Assembly (NCBI RefSeq): GCF_002865645.1
Contig: NW_020194684.1
Span: 1,751,241 to 1,815,240, forward strand
Reading direction: 5' to 3'
Origin: Hyaloscypha bicolor E
Lineage: Eukaryota > Ascomycota > Leotiomycetes > Helotiales > Hyaloscyphaceae
Length of the DNA: 64,000 nucleotides
In this document: positions 36,370-50,400 of the stretch, one piece after another
Layout: each line of letters starts with the position of its first letter
Position numbering within the stretch: the first letter of the stretch is position 1
The notes under the pieces: model-generated
Databases searched by the model: none
What the model saw: only the letters and a program-made list of their open reading frames with translations
What the model was told of the DNA's origin: nothing
Position numbers and translations under genes: made by a program

Positions 36370-38540
36370 TATATATATATATTAGAAAGAACCTAAACTC
36401 GATTTAGTATAAATACTAATAAGGAAAAGAAGTTAATTAAGAAATAAGAGAATAATATTAATTCAGTAATTATAATAAAGGCTAAACTTTAGAAATATAT
36501 AACTACTAAGATATATTAGTATATTTTATATAAGAAAAGTAATAATAATCTATAGAATCTGTTTTAGAATAACTTTAAAAACTTTAATACTATAATATAT
36601 AGTCTAATTAACTATATACTTATATAAAACCTTTAAGTCTAACGTTATTATAATAGTATTTATATTAAATAAAACTATAGAAACCTTACTATTATATAAT
36701 TCTTTATTAATCTTACTTGAAAGAAAATAAAAAATATATAGAATAAAGCTAATATTATTAATAATAGTCTAATTAAAATAGATCTTTTTTAGAGACTTAT
36801 TATATTAGTTTATTTTATTTTAAATAGAACTAGATATAAGAGAATTAAATAATCTTAGTTAAGAAATTAAGCTATTTATTTACTTTTTTTAAATTAAAGC
36901 TATTTATTACTTTTATTTTTATTATTACTAGTATTATTACTAAATCCGAACTACTATTAATTAGTATTTACTATTTCTACTAGAAAGCTTATTAGAGAAA
37001 TAGTAAAGATATATTTTAAAATATAGAAATATAATAGAACTAATAATAGTTTTAATTATAAATTTACTATTTTCCTTAATATTTACTAATATATAAAGCT
37101 TCTAGAAAAGATATTAGTAAGAGCTTTTCTTATTATATTAAAGAAACTAGTATAAGACTACTTCTATAATAATTAGCTTTTAAGCTATATATATAAAAAA
37201 GCCTATATAAATATTTATAGCTTTTTTAAAAGCTTTAGTTTCTATTATTAAAATTTAGATAAATGAAATACTATTACCTTAGTAATTATAATAGTAAAAA
37301 ACCCTAAAAAAACAATATTTGAACTTGTCTAAATACTAATTAATAACCTATATAAATTATAGTATAGCTTTATTTCTATTTTATAAAGTACCGAATTCTT
37401 ATATAATAAAATTATTACTTTTTATTAAAGCTTACTAGTATACTAATATATAGTCTCGAACTCTTTTAATAATTTCAGCTAGCTTATTAATAAGCTCTAA
37501 TTATCTATTACTACTTATAAGAAGAAATAATAGATTAATATCCAGATTCTTTTTACTAATTAATAATACTATTTTTAAAGCTTTCTAAATTACTATTTAT
37601 TCGGAAATTATAATATAAATCTAGCTATAATTTCGGAATTCGTAATAATTACTTTAAGCTTTATAATTATAATAATTATATTCCGAAGTTATATTTTATA
37701 TATAAAAGATTTAAATATTATTTATAGAAATATATATTAAAGAAATAAGAAACTAAGAAAACTCGATTTAAGAATAGAAATATTTACTAATTTAGATCCC
37801 GAAATACCTATAACTTTAATAAATACTTTAGTAATATTAATATATAATATATTACTAAATTTAAAGAAAAAGAAAATAATAAAAGTAATAAAAACAAACT
37901 AGTAAATAATACTTTTAAAGCCTTATTAGTAAAAATAAATAAAAGAAAGAAATATTATTATAATTTCTATTTTACTTTTATTAAAAGCTTTCTAGCTATT
38001 TCTATAGCCTCTACTTCTATTATTTTATAACTAATACTCTTATAAATAACCTTATATCTTTTTCTTTTATATATTAGATAATAAGTAAAAACTATATCTT
38101 AAAATCTATTAAATAAATAAAAAATACTTAGATATTTATAATTAATAGTATATTAAAATATAATACTTATTACTTTTATAAAGTTATAATTAATACTAGA
38201 GCTTCTAGATTTTTAATTACTAGTTCTAACTAATTTCAAGCTTTATAATAAACTAATAGTAATATCTAATTTAATAAAACTATTAAAAATTAAGTTAATA
38301 TCTAGTTTAGTATTAGATTTATATTCTTTATTAGATCTATAATAGTAAAAATACTAATTAGGCAAGTATAATTCTATATTATATTTATAAAAATTCTATT
38401 TCTATTTAGTTTAGTTAATATAAATAAGCTAGAAGTTTACTTTAATAATTTTATTAATTATCTTATTATTTCTAATAAATACTTTATATCTATAATATAT
38501 TATTTTAAATATTCTTTCTCACTTTAAAATACTCTTTTAT
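36370..38540 (+). pseudogene. Gag and upstream pol region of Copia-1 copy C
   Basis: Positioned for Gag after the 5' LTR. A stretch near 36410 reads TNKEKKLIKK. A segment near 37640-37690 reads C-N-N-Y-F-K in copy B's equivalent (20217), possibly a mutated zinc knuckle. Individual domains cannot be delimited. Confidence 0.45.
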
Positions 38541-39689
38541 AAAGCTTTATTTCTGAATTCTTTATTTATAACTTCTGTTTTCTTATTAAAATTAAATTAT
38601 AATATCTATATTATTATTTTAGTTATTTATTTATTAGTAAGCTCTGAAATATACTAAAATAAACAGGCTATAATATTAATATAAAAGCCTTTAAATACCT
38701 TATAAAATACTATAAATAATACTAGAAATTCGGATAATTACTAGAATAATTTAAGTTTAACTTAAAAAATAATATTAGTTTTAATTACTTTATTATTATT
38801 AATATTTTCTATATTTCTAGTAAGCTTATATTCTATATTATTAATAAAAGTACTTGATATTAAGCCGGCTAATAGCTTTAAAATATTAGTATATTATATA
38901 TTTAGAATATCCTAAAGTAATATTAAATTAATATCTATTTAGGCTTTTCTAATTAGATTATAGTAGATATTAAAAAGCAGTTTACTAATAAGAAGTTTAC
39001 TTAGTTTATAAATACTATAGAAACTAAAATTAAAATTATTTCTATAAAAGCTTATAATTCTATTAGAATTATAAAATATTATTATAATCTAATTTAATAT
39101 ATTTATCTTATTATTATAACCAAAATTAATAGAATTAATAAGAATATTATACTTTAAATAGCTTTTAAGGCTATTAATAATTCTATTAGATCTAATAGTA
39201 TTATTCTAATTCTTTTAGTTTATAATACTTTATTTTAAATAACTAAATATAATACTTTATTACTAATTATATTATAGTAATTAGTAATACTTAAAAAAGT
39301 AATAATAGAAATTTAAAAGCTTTAAGCTAAATACTAGATTATAAATACCTTAAATACCTGAAATAGTTCTAGTACTACTAATATATATAAATTTCCTTTA
39401 AATTCGAATATTCTTATATAATATAAAAGAAATACTAGTTAATCTAGTAATTAGAATAGGCTATATAAGCTAGTAGCTATTAATAGAAAAAACTATATAC
39501 TAGCTCTATTATATAGTAATACTACTTTTTATTTAATTTCTATAAAGCCCTTTTATATAAGAAATATTAAGGTTATTATTAATAGCTCTAAATCTGAATT
39601 TATTTCTAAATTTTATAATAAAACTAAAAGTAATATAAATATAATTTCTTCTACTATTTCTGCTATTTTACTAAAATATAATAAAAGAT

Positions 39690-41150
39690 ATTCTTATAAG
39701 AACCCGAATATTATAGTATTTCTATAGAATAATAACTTATATAAAAACTTCTATTAAATTAAAGTTATTAGCTTTCTAGAAAAGAATATATTTGAGCTTA
39801 TTTTTAGATCTCAGATACTAAAAAAAAAAAATTAATTTCCGGTTTATTAATAAGATTAAAAATAAGAGTATAAAAAAAGAGTTTAAGAAATCGAGAATAG
39901 TTATCTAGGCTTATAATAATAGTAAGAAATATATAATATTAATATAATTACTTATTATTTAATATATTAGTTAGAGAATTATTCTTAGTATTACTATTAT
40001 AATAATAAATACTATAGAATTATATTTATATAATATTTTATAAACTGAAATCTAATTAATAATCTCATTTAATTATAATTTTTATATTAATTTATTTTAT
40101 AAGCTTACTAGAAAGCTAAATCTAAATAATAATTCGGTTCTAAAAATTATAAAACTACTATATAATATATTAGAAGCTAGAAACTACTAGTTCAAAACTT
40201 ACTATTTCTATTATATTAATAAGCTTTCTATAAAATAGTTAACTTATAATTTTTGCCTCTTTTATAATAAGTAATTCTTCGGAATTATTAGTCTTTAAAC
40301 TAATAATTTTATAAAAACAGAATAATTAAAGCTTTAAAAGACTAAGTTTTTAACTAAAAAATATAAATACTTTATTATTAATTATAATTTCAAGTTTAAT
40401 TAAAGTATTATTTATATAAATACTACTAGAATTACTTTTATATAAAAATACTAATATAAAAACCTCTAAACTATTTCTATAAAAAATATTATTACTATAA
40501 GTAATAAAGATACTATTTATTAAGATTTCTTTATTAAGAACTAATATATTACCTAATATACTAGAGAAGTATATATTATATTAGTTTATTAACCAGAAGC
40601 TTTATATAATTTATTAATTATTACTTAAGCTATTAGATTTTCGAAAACTAATATAAAAATATTTAATAAGTATATTTAATAGCAAATTAAGAATATTACT
40701 AAAAACTGAGATTTATAAAGCTAGTAAGAAAGTTCTTATATTTAATTGTTTTTATAAATACTTTATTTATAAATAATAGAAATCTCTTTTTCTAAATTAG
40801 ATATATTTTAGTTTTAGTAAATAGAACTAGATATACTAATATTATTTACTAATTCTCAATTAAGTATAAGAAAGTTACTAGAAGTATTCTAGTTTTAGAA
40901 TTCTATAATATAGCTTATAGCTTTAATATAAGTACTTTAGTTAAATCTATAATTAATAAAATACTAGAAATAGAACTATTATTAGTAGTTTATATGAATT
41001 CGAAGTTATTATATAAATATTTTATTAAATTGGGAACTACTCGAGAAAAGTATTTAATAATTAATATAATATATCTTTACTAAATATATAAATAATAAGA
41101 GATTATAGAAATTAAATAGATTAAGAAAGAATTAAATTTTACTAATTTTA
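39690..41150 (+). pseudogene. Copia-1 copy C reverse transcriptase and RNase H, RIP-inactivated
   Basis: Co-linear with the pol of copy B. The catalytic box reads stop-T-N-N at 40296-40307. Compared with A, B and D, 24 bp just after this box are missing between two aactaataat repeats. The RNase H box containing KLGTTREK lies at about 41025-41050. Confidence 0.75.
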
Positions 41151-41447
41151 TAATAAAATTAAAGCTAATAAATACCCTTAAATATCTAATTAATATAAAT
41201 ACTATATAATTAGATATAAAAAAAGAAATTAAATATAAATAGGATAAGAAATAAATATATAAAATAAAAGAATATTATAGAAAGAGAAGTTATATATAAA
41301 AGGCTATAGCCTTTAGTATATAACTAAAATCTCAGAAATAATATAAATATATAAAGTATTTAGGAAATCTAATACTAGACTAAATTAGGGAATTTATATA
41401 TAATTAGAGAAAAATACTATTTTTCGTGTTTTTTAAAGAGTTTCTAG

Positions 41448-41747
41448 TATTAGAATAGCTATTTCTTTAGAAGTTATATATATAATTACAGGATATAGAA
41501 TACGAGATATAGGTAATAAAATATAGATAATAGAATATAAAATATAAAATATAATTATATAATCTTATATCTTATTAGTAATTTAACTAGTAAACTAGAT
41601 TCTTTTAGGTTTAGTAAATTTAGAAATTATATATTAATATTATAATACTATAATTTCTATTTCTAAAAAATAATAACTTTACTAATCTTATATAAATAGT
41701 ATTTCTAGATCTATATAATAATACTATATATTACTAATAAACTAATA
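41448..41747 (+). repeat. 3' LTR of Copia-1 copy C (300 bp)
   Basis: Starts TATTAGAATAGC and ends AAACTAATA, followed by the GTAAT duplication. Confidence 0.9.
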
Positions 41748-41752
41748 GTAAT

Positions 41753-44330
41753 ATTTAGGATATTTATTCTAGCAATTAATAAATTAAGTTTATATTACTA
41801 AATAATATTATAAAGAACTAATATATTAAATAAAATATAAGTAGAAAAAAATACTAGTATTTAGTAAAATAAATAATTCTTATTATTATCTGAAATAGTA
41901 TTTAAGATTATAAACTTAATTAATAATATTCTAAATATTTAAAATAAATAAATACAGAAATCGGCTTAAAAGAAGCTAATAGTCTTAAATTAAATAAATA
42001 AAGCTCTTTTAATTAAAATAATTTTAGTTAAAATAACCTTAATTAAAATAATTTTACTTTTAGCTTTAATAATAACTTTAATTATATAAATACTAGTAAA
42101 GTTTCTATATATTAATTACTAGAAAATATTAGATTTTTTTAATTCTATATCTCTAGATAATATTAGTTATAAATATTAGAATAAGATTATAATATAAAAA
42201 AATATATATCTTTTTATTAATTTATTTAAATTTAATATATAATTATATAAAAAAACCTATATTTTTGCCTTTAAAATATTATTTAATAGTAATATATAAA
42301 AGAAATAGAAAAGATTACCCGATTTATATTTTACTTTGTATTAGAAGAAATTAAAATATAAGCTAAAGCTTTTATTAACTAATTTAAAAACTTTATACTA
42401 ATAGTAATAAAAAAACTATTTATAAAAATTTATATATAAGATAATATAATAAAAGGCCGAGATATATATATTTATAATAATTTAGATCTCGAATTCTAAT
42501 TATAAATTATAGTTTCGAATAATAAAACTATAATATTAGAATAGCTAAAGAATCTAGTAATAAAGTAAGAAATATAATATAATATACTAATAATAAGAAT
42601 ATATACTTATTATATATAAAGGCTATTATATTTCAATTATAAAAATATTAATTCTCGAGAAAATTAAAGATATAATAACTAATATTAAAATTCCGGCTTC
42701 TAATTTTTTATTTTCTAATTATAGTAATAAACTTAGCTATAATAAATATAAAAGCTATAAAAGCTAATATATAATAATATTAATAATAAATAAAATAAAC
42801 TATTATTACTAGTTTAGTCTTATAATTTACTTATAATATTTTATAAAATAATTAAAGAAATCTTTAAACTTATTTTAAAAAGCTATATTTTAAATAGAAA
42901 TATATAAAATATTATTATAAATATTATTAGTATAAAGAAAAAGCTAATTATAAATTAGACTATATTAATATTTCAAAGAATTATAATAAAAAATATAATA
43001 GAAAATATAATAGAAAATATAATAGAAAATTAGAAAAAAATAGCTATATTATAATAAAGAAGTTTATATATTTATATTTCTCTAATAATAATAAAAATAA
43101 ATTATAAAATACTAGCTATTTAGTTATAACTAATATAATTAATTTATATATTTATAAAAAGTATAAGAAAACCTTTCTATTTTAAATAAAGATATTTAAA
43201 GATATTTTTACTAATATTTATAATAAATAAATAATAAAGATTTTACTAATTCTAATAGGCCTTAATATTATTAAAATAAAGTTATATAAATATAATAATA
43301 AAAATAATTATATTATATATATTTATATAAAACTACTAATTTAATTCTTATTAAATTAAATAAAAAAGTTATATTATATTAATACTAGTTTTATCTAACT
43401 AATTATTAGAAAGAACTAGTTAAAAGACTATATAAAAATAATATATAATAACTTATAAAAGATATCTTTTAAAAATATTATAAATAAATTTATATTAATA
43501 AAATATATAATTTTTTTTATATATATTATAAATAAGCTAAATAAAAAGAAATAATTTAATAAGATTTTTATTATAGCCTAAATAATAACTTAGTTAGAAT
43601 CTAGTTTATTATTTAGTACAAAATTTCTTTAGTAAATATTATTTATTATTAATTACTAAAACTTAATATTTATTATTAAAATATATAAAAATCTTATTAT
43701 AAATATTATAGTAATTAATTATTTTTCTAGAATTAATTATAATATACTAGTAATATAAAGATTATTATATTATTATATTTTATAATATTTATTTCTATTA
43801 ATTATAAACTAGTTTTAGTAAATAAAATATATTTCTTTAAAAGTTATTATATAGAAATATAAAATACTATTTTTAATTATATAAACTTTATAAATATAGC
43901 TAATAATTTTAATATAATAAAAATAATATTTCCGGATATAAAACTCGAGAAATTAAGAAATATAAAGAAATATAAAGAAATAAATATTTTATATAACTAA
44001 AAATATTTATAACTAAAAATATTTATAACTAAAAATATTTATAATAAAAAATATATAAAATAATAAATAAAAGAGTTTTCTAATAACTTTAATAATAATA
44101 ATAAACTATTCTAAATAATAATAATAATATAATTTTAGTATTAATAAACTAGAGAATATTTCCGAAATTATATATAAAAATAGTATTTATATTTATAATA
44201 TTAATTCTAATATAATAAAAGTATTATATAATCTTATTAATTATTATTAAAAGTATTAGTTAAATTATAGCTTTATTAATATATTATAAAAAGATTATAT
44301 AAGAATATTATTTATAAAAAACTAGTAAAA
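41753..44330 (+). other. AT-only DNA, probably 5' part of gypsy H
   Basis: No readable protein family. By position and orientation it should hold the 5' LTR, gag and protease of element H, whose RT starts near 44400. Short tandem units (aatataatagaaa at about 42990-43030; actaaaaatatttata at about 43995-44050) are present. Confidence 0.4.
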
Positions 44331-44439
44331 TAAATAAATTATATAAAAGTTTTTTATTAGTATTAAATATAAAGCTATTATTAATTATATTTTTAATAAT
44401 TTATAAGAAAGAAATAAAATAAAATATATTATAAAACTA

Positions 44440-45870
44440 ATTACTTTTATAATACTAGTATTTTTTATTATTAAGAAATATCTAGTTATTAACTTATATA
44501 TTATAAATAAACTTATAGTTTCTAATATTTATTTTATATTCTTATAATCTAATCTTATTAATATATTTTAAGAGAAAAAAGCTATATTTATTATAAATAG
44601 TTTCTAGTTCTTTTATTAATTTTTATAACTAAAAAATATTATAATTATTTTATAGTAATTAGCTATAAGAAACTAAAATAATTAAATATTATTCTAATAG
44701 ATTTCTGTAATTTAGTCTAATATATATAATACTTTATAAATAAATAGTTATAAATATATATCTACTTTATATATAACTTTATTAATAATAGTATTATTTT
44801 CTCAGATATAATAAAATAATATATTTATTATTTAAAAATTATTTTTTAACTTTTTTCTAAGCTTTAACTTTTTTTCTTTATAAAAAAATTATTTATTAGA
44901 TATATTTTAGTAAAATTACTTAGCTATCTTATTAATATTCTAAATATATTAATAACTAAAAATAGAGTTATAATATTTAAGAATATTAAGTTTCTAGTAA
45001 TCTTAAAAGTACTAGAAATATATATTAATATAATTAGATAATTATAATTATATTTACTAAATTATATTTAAGTTATTAAGCTAATATAATAATAGAAAAT
45101 AATATTACTTGAAATAAAAAAAGAAATAGAAATAATAGAAAAGAAATATTATAGTTATATTATTAAAACTATTTATATATTTATATTTATAAAAGAGAAA
45201 GCCTTTAAAGCTTTTTAGAAAATATTAATAAAGCCGAGATTTCTTATATATTTCTTACTAGAAAAATTTTTATTTCTTAATCTAGATACTTTAATGAAAT
45301 AAAACTTTATAATTATAGTTTTCTATCTTATATTAGATATTTAATTAATAAAAATAACTACTAAATTATTAGTAAAATATATATAACTAGTAATATTTAT
45401 AAATAAGTTACTAAATATTATAAAAAAGTATTATTATATTATTAAACTAGAAGTTATAAAACTAATATAGGCTTATTAGAAGCTTTATTTAATTATTTAA
45501 TCTAGTAATTATTCTATTATTATTTTTACTAATTATATATTAATAAGAGATATATATAAATAAATTTAAATATTTCTAATATTTCTAAAATAAATATAAA
45601 ACTAGTATATATTTCTATTTATTTATTCTAATTTAATTTAGATATTAAATATTATTTAAATAAACTAAATATTATTTCTAATATATTTTTATAATTAAAA
45701 ACTATAAAATAATAAACTAGAATATATTTTATTTATAATAAAAACTATTATATATTTCAAATATAATTATTAAGAAAATAATTAGTATAGCTTATAATTA
45801 TTTCTATTTTAGTATAGAAAGAATACTTTATAAACTAAATAACTTCTATATTTCTTAACTTAAAAAATAA
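44440..45870 (+). pseudogene. Gypsy H reverse transcriptase and RNase H, RIP-inactivated
   Basis: RT: YLVINLYIINKLIVSNIYF (about 44475-44530). The palm box at 44778-44800 reads F-I-N-N-S-I-I-F-S, where gypsy enzymes have I-D-D; the Asp codons have become AAT (44784-44789). RNase H begins with KAFKAF (about 45195) and FLIYFLPEKFLFLNLD (about 45235-45285). Its end reads FNLDIKYYLNKLNIISN (about 45630-45680), corresponding to 'DV.Y.PGK.N.V.DALSR'. The copy belongs to a different gypsy lineage from F and G. Confidence 0.75.
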
Positions 45871-45914
45871 CTCAAAAATATATTCTTTATTATTTTATAT
45901 ATTTACTTAATTAA

Positions 45915-46085
45915 TATTATAGTAAGAATTACTAAATTAGAGCTAATATAATTGCTTTATTTAGTTAAAATTTATATATTTATTTTTTAAAGCTTTATAT
46001 TTTATTTAAGCTTTTTTCTAGCTAGTTTAATTAACTTTTTTATTATTTAATATAATTCTCTATTCTATAATCTTTATATATATTA
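45915..46085 (+). repeat. 5' LTR of copia E (171 bp)
   Basis: TATTATAG...TATATATTA; the ends are TA...TA in place of TG...CA. Confidence 0.88.
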
Positions 46086-46099
46086 GTTATAAGCCTAGC

Positions 46100-47480
46100 C
46101 TTATACTAATAAGCTTTCTAATTAGTATATTATAAAAAGTATTTAAAAGTTTATTTAATTTATTTCTTTAAAAAATTATATTTTAGTTTATATTTCTATT
46201 ATTAACTAATTAATAGAAACTATTTCTACTATTTCTATAGTTTCTAAAAGCTTAATAATAATTATATTAGAAGCTATAGTAAAGATTATTATTCTAAAGA
46301 ATTATAGTTTCTAAATAAATTAGTTTAATACTTTTTATAAAATAGCTAATAATAAAAATATCTGAAATAAAATTAATTCATTTAATAATAAAGTAATTAA
46401 AATAAATATAATAGCTTTTTTTAGGCCTTTCCCTATAATTAATAAGCTTATACTAAAGGAAATAAAGAATTACTATACTAGATATTAAGTTAAAATAGAG
46501 AATTAAGATAAGAATACTTGATTTATAACTAAGAAAAAATTAAAACTAATATTTCTATAACTTATAATATTCGGGAATATTAGAGATTACTATTTAGTAC
46601 TTTTATAAGACTATAAGATTAAGAAACTAAACTAGATAAATAAGCTAGTATATTACTATATAATTAAATAATAACTTTATTAAATAGTTAATATAGAAAT
46701 TCTTATAAACTTTACTTTAGAACTTAAAAAAAAAAATAGAGCTTTATTTATAAGGTTCTTAAAGCTTTATTAATAAAATATAGTTCTATAGATATAGTAT
46801 AAATTACTACTATTTAGAGAATATATAGCTCGGTTCTACTATAAATAAATAAAGAAAAAATAAGCTTAAAGTACTAGTTTACTAATTAGAAAAAGGCACT
46901 TAATAAAGCCAGAGCTTTAAAAATTACTAAATTCGAAAATATTCTAGTAGTAATTAAGTTCTTAATAGCTTTTTAGAGGAAACTTATACTAATTTAAATA
47001 ATAGAATAGTTTAGTAATCTATATAATAAAAATAAACTAGGGCTTCTAATTCTTATATTTAAATAATATAGCTAGATATTTAATTAAATTATTTTAGAAA
47101 ATTAGAATATTAAGTATTTAGAAGCTCTTATAATCTTTATTATACTCGGGAATTAAACTAGTAAAGAATTAGATAGTAAACCCGATTCGGATAAAAATAA
47201 GTATTATAAGTATTCTTATAAGAATTTTAAAATCTATAAATATAAGTAAAACTTATTTAGCTATATTATTATAGAAATTATAATTACTAGATTAAATAAA
47301 ACTTAAATAAAATTCAAGTCTAATAAGAAATAAATTAGAAAAATCCGGGAAAGAATTTTAATTAAATATAAAAAGAATTTAAAACTTTAATTAAAAGAGA
47401 AATATAATATGAAAATTACTAGTAAATAAGCTATAAAAAAGCTAATATCTAATACTAGTTCTAAAAAGAAGCCTAAAGTA
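46100..47480 (+). pseudogene. Gag region of copia E
   Basis: Long stretch that reads with comparatively few stops, e.g. NIIAFFRPFPIINKLILKE (about 46408) and K*IKKK*A*STSLLIRKRH (about 46848-46900). Position after the 5' LTR and before the protease region makes Gag the likely identity. Confidence 0.5.
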
Positions 47481-47499
47481 TCTAAAATCTAATTTCCTA

Positions 47500-50400
47500 A
47501 AAACTTTAATATTATTCTAGTAAATTCTATATTTATAATTCAGAGCCTAGATTAGAAAATTTATATAATACTCGATTTCTTAAGATATCTATTTTTATAA
47601 AATATCTTACTAAATAACTATAGTATTATATATCTAGTTAATAGTAAGAATCTAATTAATTCTAGTATTTTTATTAAAGTAAAAATTAATAATTATATAA
47701 AAGTAGAAATAATTAGTTTTTTAATTACTAGATATAATTTTTATATAAATATTATTTCTAAAGCTTATTTAATAATAAAAAAAGCTTAGTATTATAAATA
47801 TAATCTTATAATTAGATTAGGAAATTATAAAGAAAATATAGTATTAATATAATTAGAATATAGATTTAATTTAGTTTTCTTTAAATATAAGCTACTTTTT
47901 ATTTATTCTAATATTCTATTTGAAATTTCTACTAATACTAATAGTATATTTATATTTCTAATACTCGATTATTTAATTAAAGCTAAATATAAGAGATTAA
48001 AGAAATATCTTAAGCCGAGACGTAATTTAAAAGAAAAATAATATGCGAGAGTAAAGTATTTAGCTTATAAAGCTCTATAAAAGCTTATTAATTATATATA
48101 TAACGTGAAAATTAATAAACTAATAAGAATTATATATAAATTTTATATTTAGATATATATTAGATAAGTAATCTTATATAGGCTAACTAAAAGAAAGTTT
48201 ATTTAATTATTTTAAAGAATCTTATAAGACTTATTTAATTATTTAAATAACTATAATAATTTGAGCTAGATTCTAATAATTCAAAACGAATTTAATAGAA
48301 AGCTTTTTAGATACTTTCTATTAAATAAAAAGAATTTACTAGTATATAATATAATTTTAGATTTTAAATAATAGATATATAAATAATATAATCTTTTAAT
48401 TACTTATATTAAGTATAATTAGAAGAAAGTAGTTATTTTAATTTAAGAAATATTAGTTTATTAGATTTAGATAAAAAAATAAAGTACTAAAATTAAGCTT
48501 TTTTCTTTATATATATATAAGTTAAATAGTAATACTAAATAAATAAAATAGGAAATTATAAATAAAGCTATTATAATATATCTAATAGCTAATTTGCCTA
48601 AAAAGCTATAGCTAGAAAGCTTTATAGCTATAATCTATCTATATAATTAGAGTTTCTTATATATATATAATTAGAAAATATTAAATAAAATACTCGATTT
48701 ATAATTCTATAATTATTTCTATTTATATAACTCAAAGCTTATAGTATAAATAATAATTAATCTTAGGCCTAATTAGAATAAAATCTATATATATAGTTCT
48801 AGAATATATCTAATAATTAAGAACTATAAAGCAAAATAGAATAATAGAATATTTAAGATTATATTATATAAATATATTAGATATTTAATTAGATATATTA
48901 TATCTAATATTTATAAAATCTGGATTCCTGTATTTAATTAAGTAATTATTATATATAATATTATATTTAACGAGAATATTCTTTATAAAAAGAATTATAA
49001 ATATACTAAAGGCTATAATATAAAGATTATAAAAGATATAATAAAATTATTTCTAGAAAATAAAATTTAGAATACTAAATTAATTTTTAATAATAAGAGA
49101 TTATAATATAATAGTTTATTAAAATAAATAGAAAATAAGCCTGAATTAGGGAATAATAAATAATTAAACTAATAATTAAAAAATCCTATAAATATACTAA
49201 TAAGTTATAACTCGGAAGTAAAAAGCTTTATATCCTTACTAGAAATAGAACTTATAACTTTATAAAGTACTTTAGAGCTAGAAAGTATACTAGAGCCTAG
49301 AAGTAATAGAAATAAAGATACTAAGCTCTTAAAAAGGCTTAGTATTATAAAGAGAAATATAATAGAATATATCGGAACTATTAGAGAAATATATTAAACT
49401 AATAAAAGCAGAAAAAAATCTTTTTAGAACTAATAATAAGGTTTATTAATAGCTTCTATAAATAAAGCAGGAAGCTTATTTATAAAATAAATAAATAGCT
49501 TAATAGAAATAAGAGAATTCTTTATAAAAAAAAAAAATAGCTTAATTAAAATAAAAGATTAAATAATAAAACTAAAGAGAAAATAAATAAAGAAGCTAAT
49601 TATTAAAACTAGAAATAGGCTAATTTAAATATACTTATATAAAAGAAATAATTAGAATAGAGATCTAGATAAAGCTAGTAGTAATATAATTACTATAATA
49701 AGTATATTATTATAAATAATAAATGAATTAAATTAGATTAATTATTTAGAGTCTTTTTTAGAGTTTCTTTAATCTAATTAGCTAGAGAATTATAAGAAGA
49801 AATTTAATTATAAAACTATATATATTATAATTATAATAGTAATTTAATTAAAAATATATCTAGAATAAAATACTTTAGGTAATATAATAATAAGAAAATT
49901 TTATATTAATAATCTTCTAAAAACTTTAAAAATATAAAATAATCTAGAGAAGTATTTAACTAGAAAATACTTTAAATTAGATACTAAACTAGAGATTAAT
50001 AACTTTAAAGCTCGAAATTACTAGAGAATTATTTCTAGTAATAAAGTAAATATATCTTTAATTTCTTTAAAATAAATATTTATATATATTACTATATTTA
50101 TAATAAAATCTTTTTAAATAGCTAATATAATTATAGCTTATTTTAATCTAGAAATAAAATAATTTAATATTATAAATATATTTATTAATATAAAAAGAGA
50201 CTTTAATAGGCCTATAGTAATATATAAGTTACTAGATAGTTTTAAAATACTAAATTATATAATAGAAATAAATTAAGTTTTATATAAGCTATAAGACTTT
50301 TCTATTCTATAATATAAGTACTAGATAAATATTTTTAAAAGAATTAGATTCTCTAGATTTAATAAAGAGCCTTATATTTATATAAATATAGATTATAAAG

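Larger units (their letters stand above)
35308..41747 (+). mobile_element. Copia-1 copy C, complete LTR retrotransposon (6440 bp)
   Basis: Both LTRs are present (35308-35682 and 41448-41747) and the element is flanked by a perfect 5-bp duplication, GTAAT (35303-35307 and 41748-41752). Gag lies left and pol right on the plus strand; pol ends in RT and RNase H (39690-41150). Heavy RIP throughout; no functional frame. It keeps empty target sites for the pogo element (TA at 38548-38549) and the MITE (TA at 39196-39197). Confidence 0.92.
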
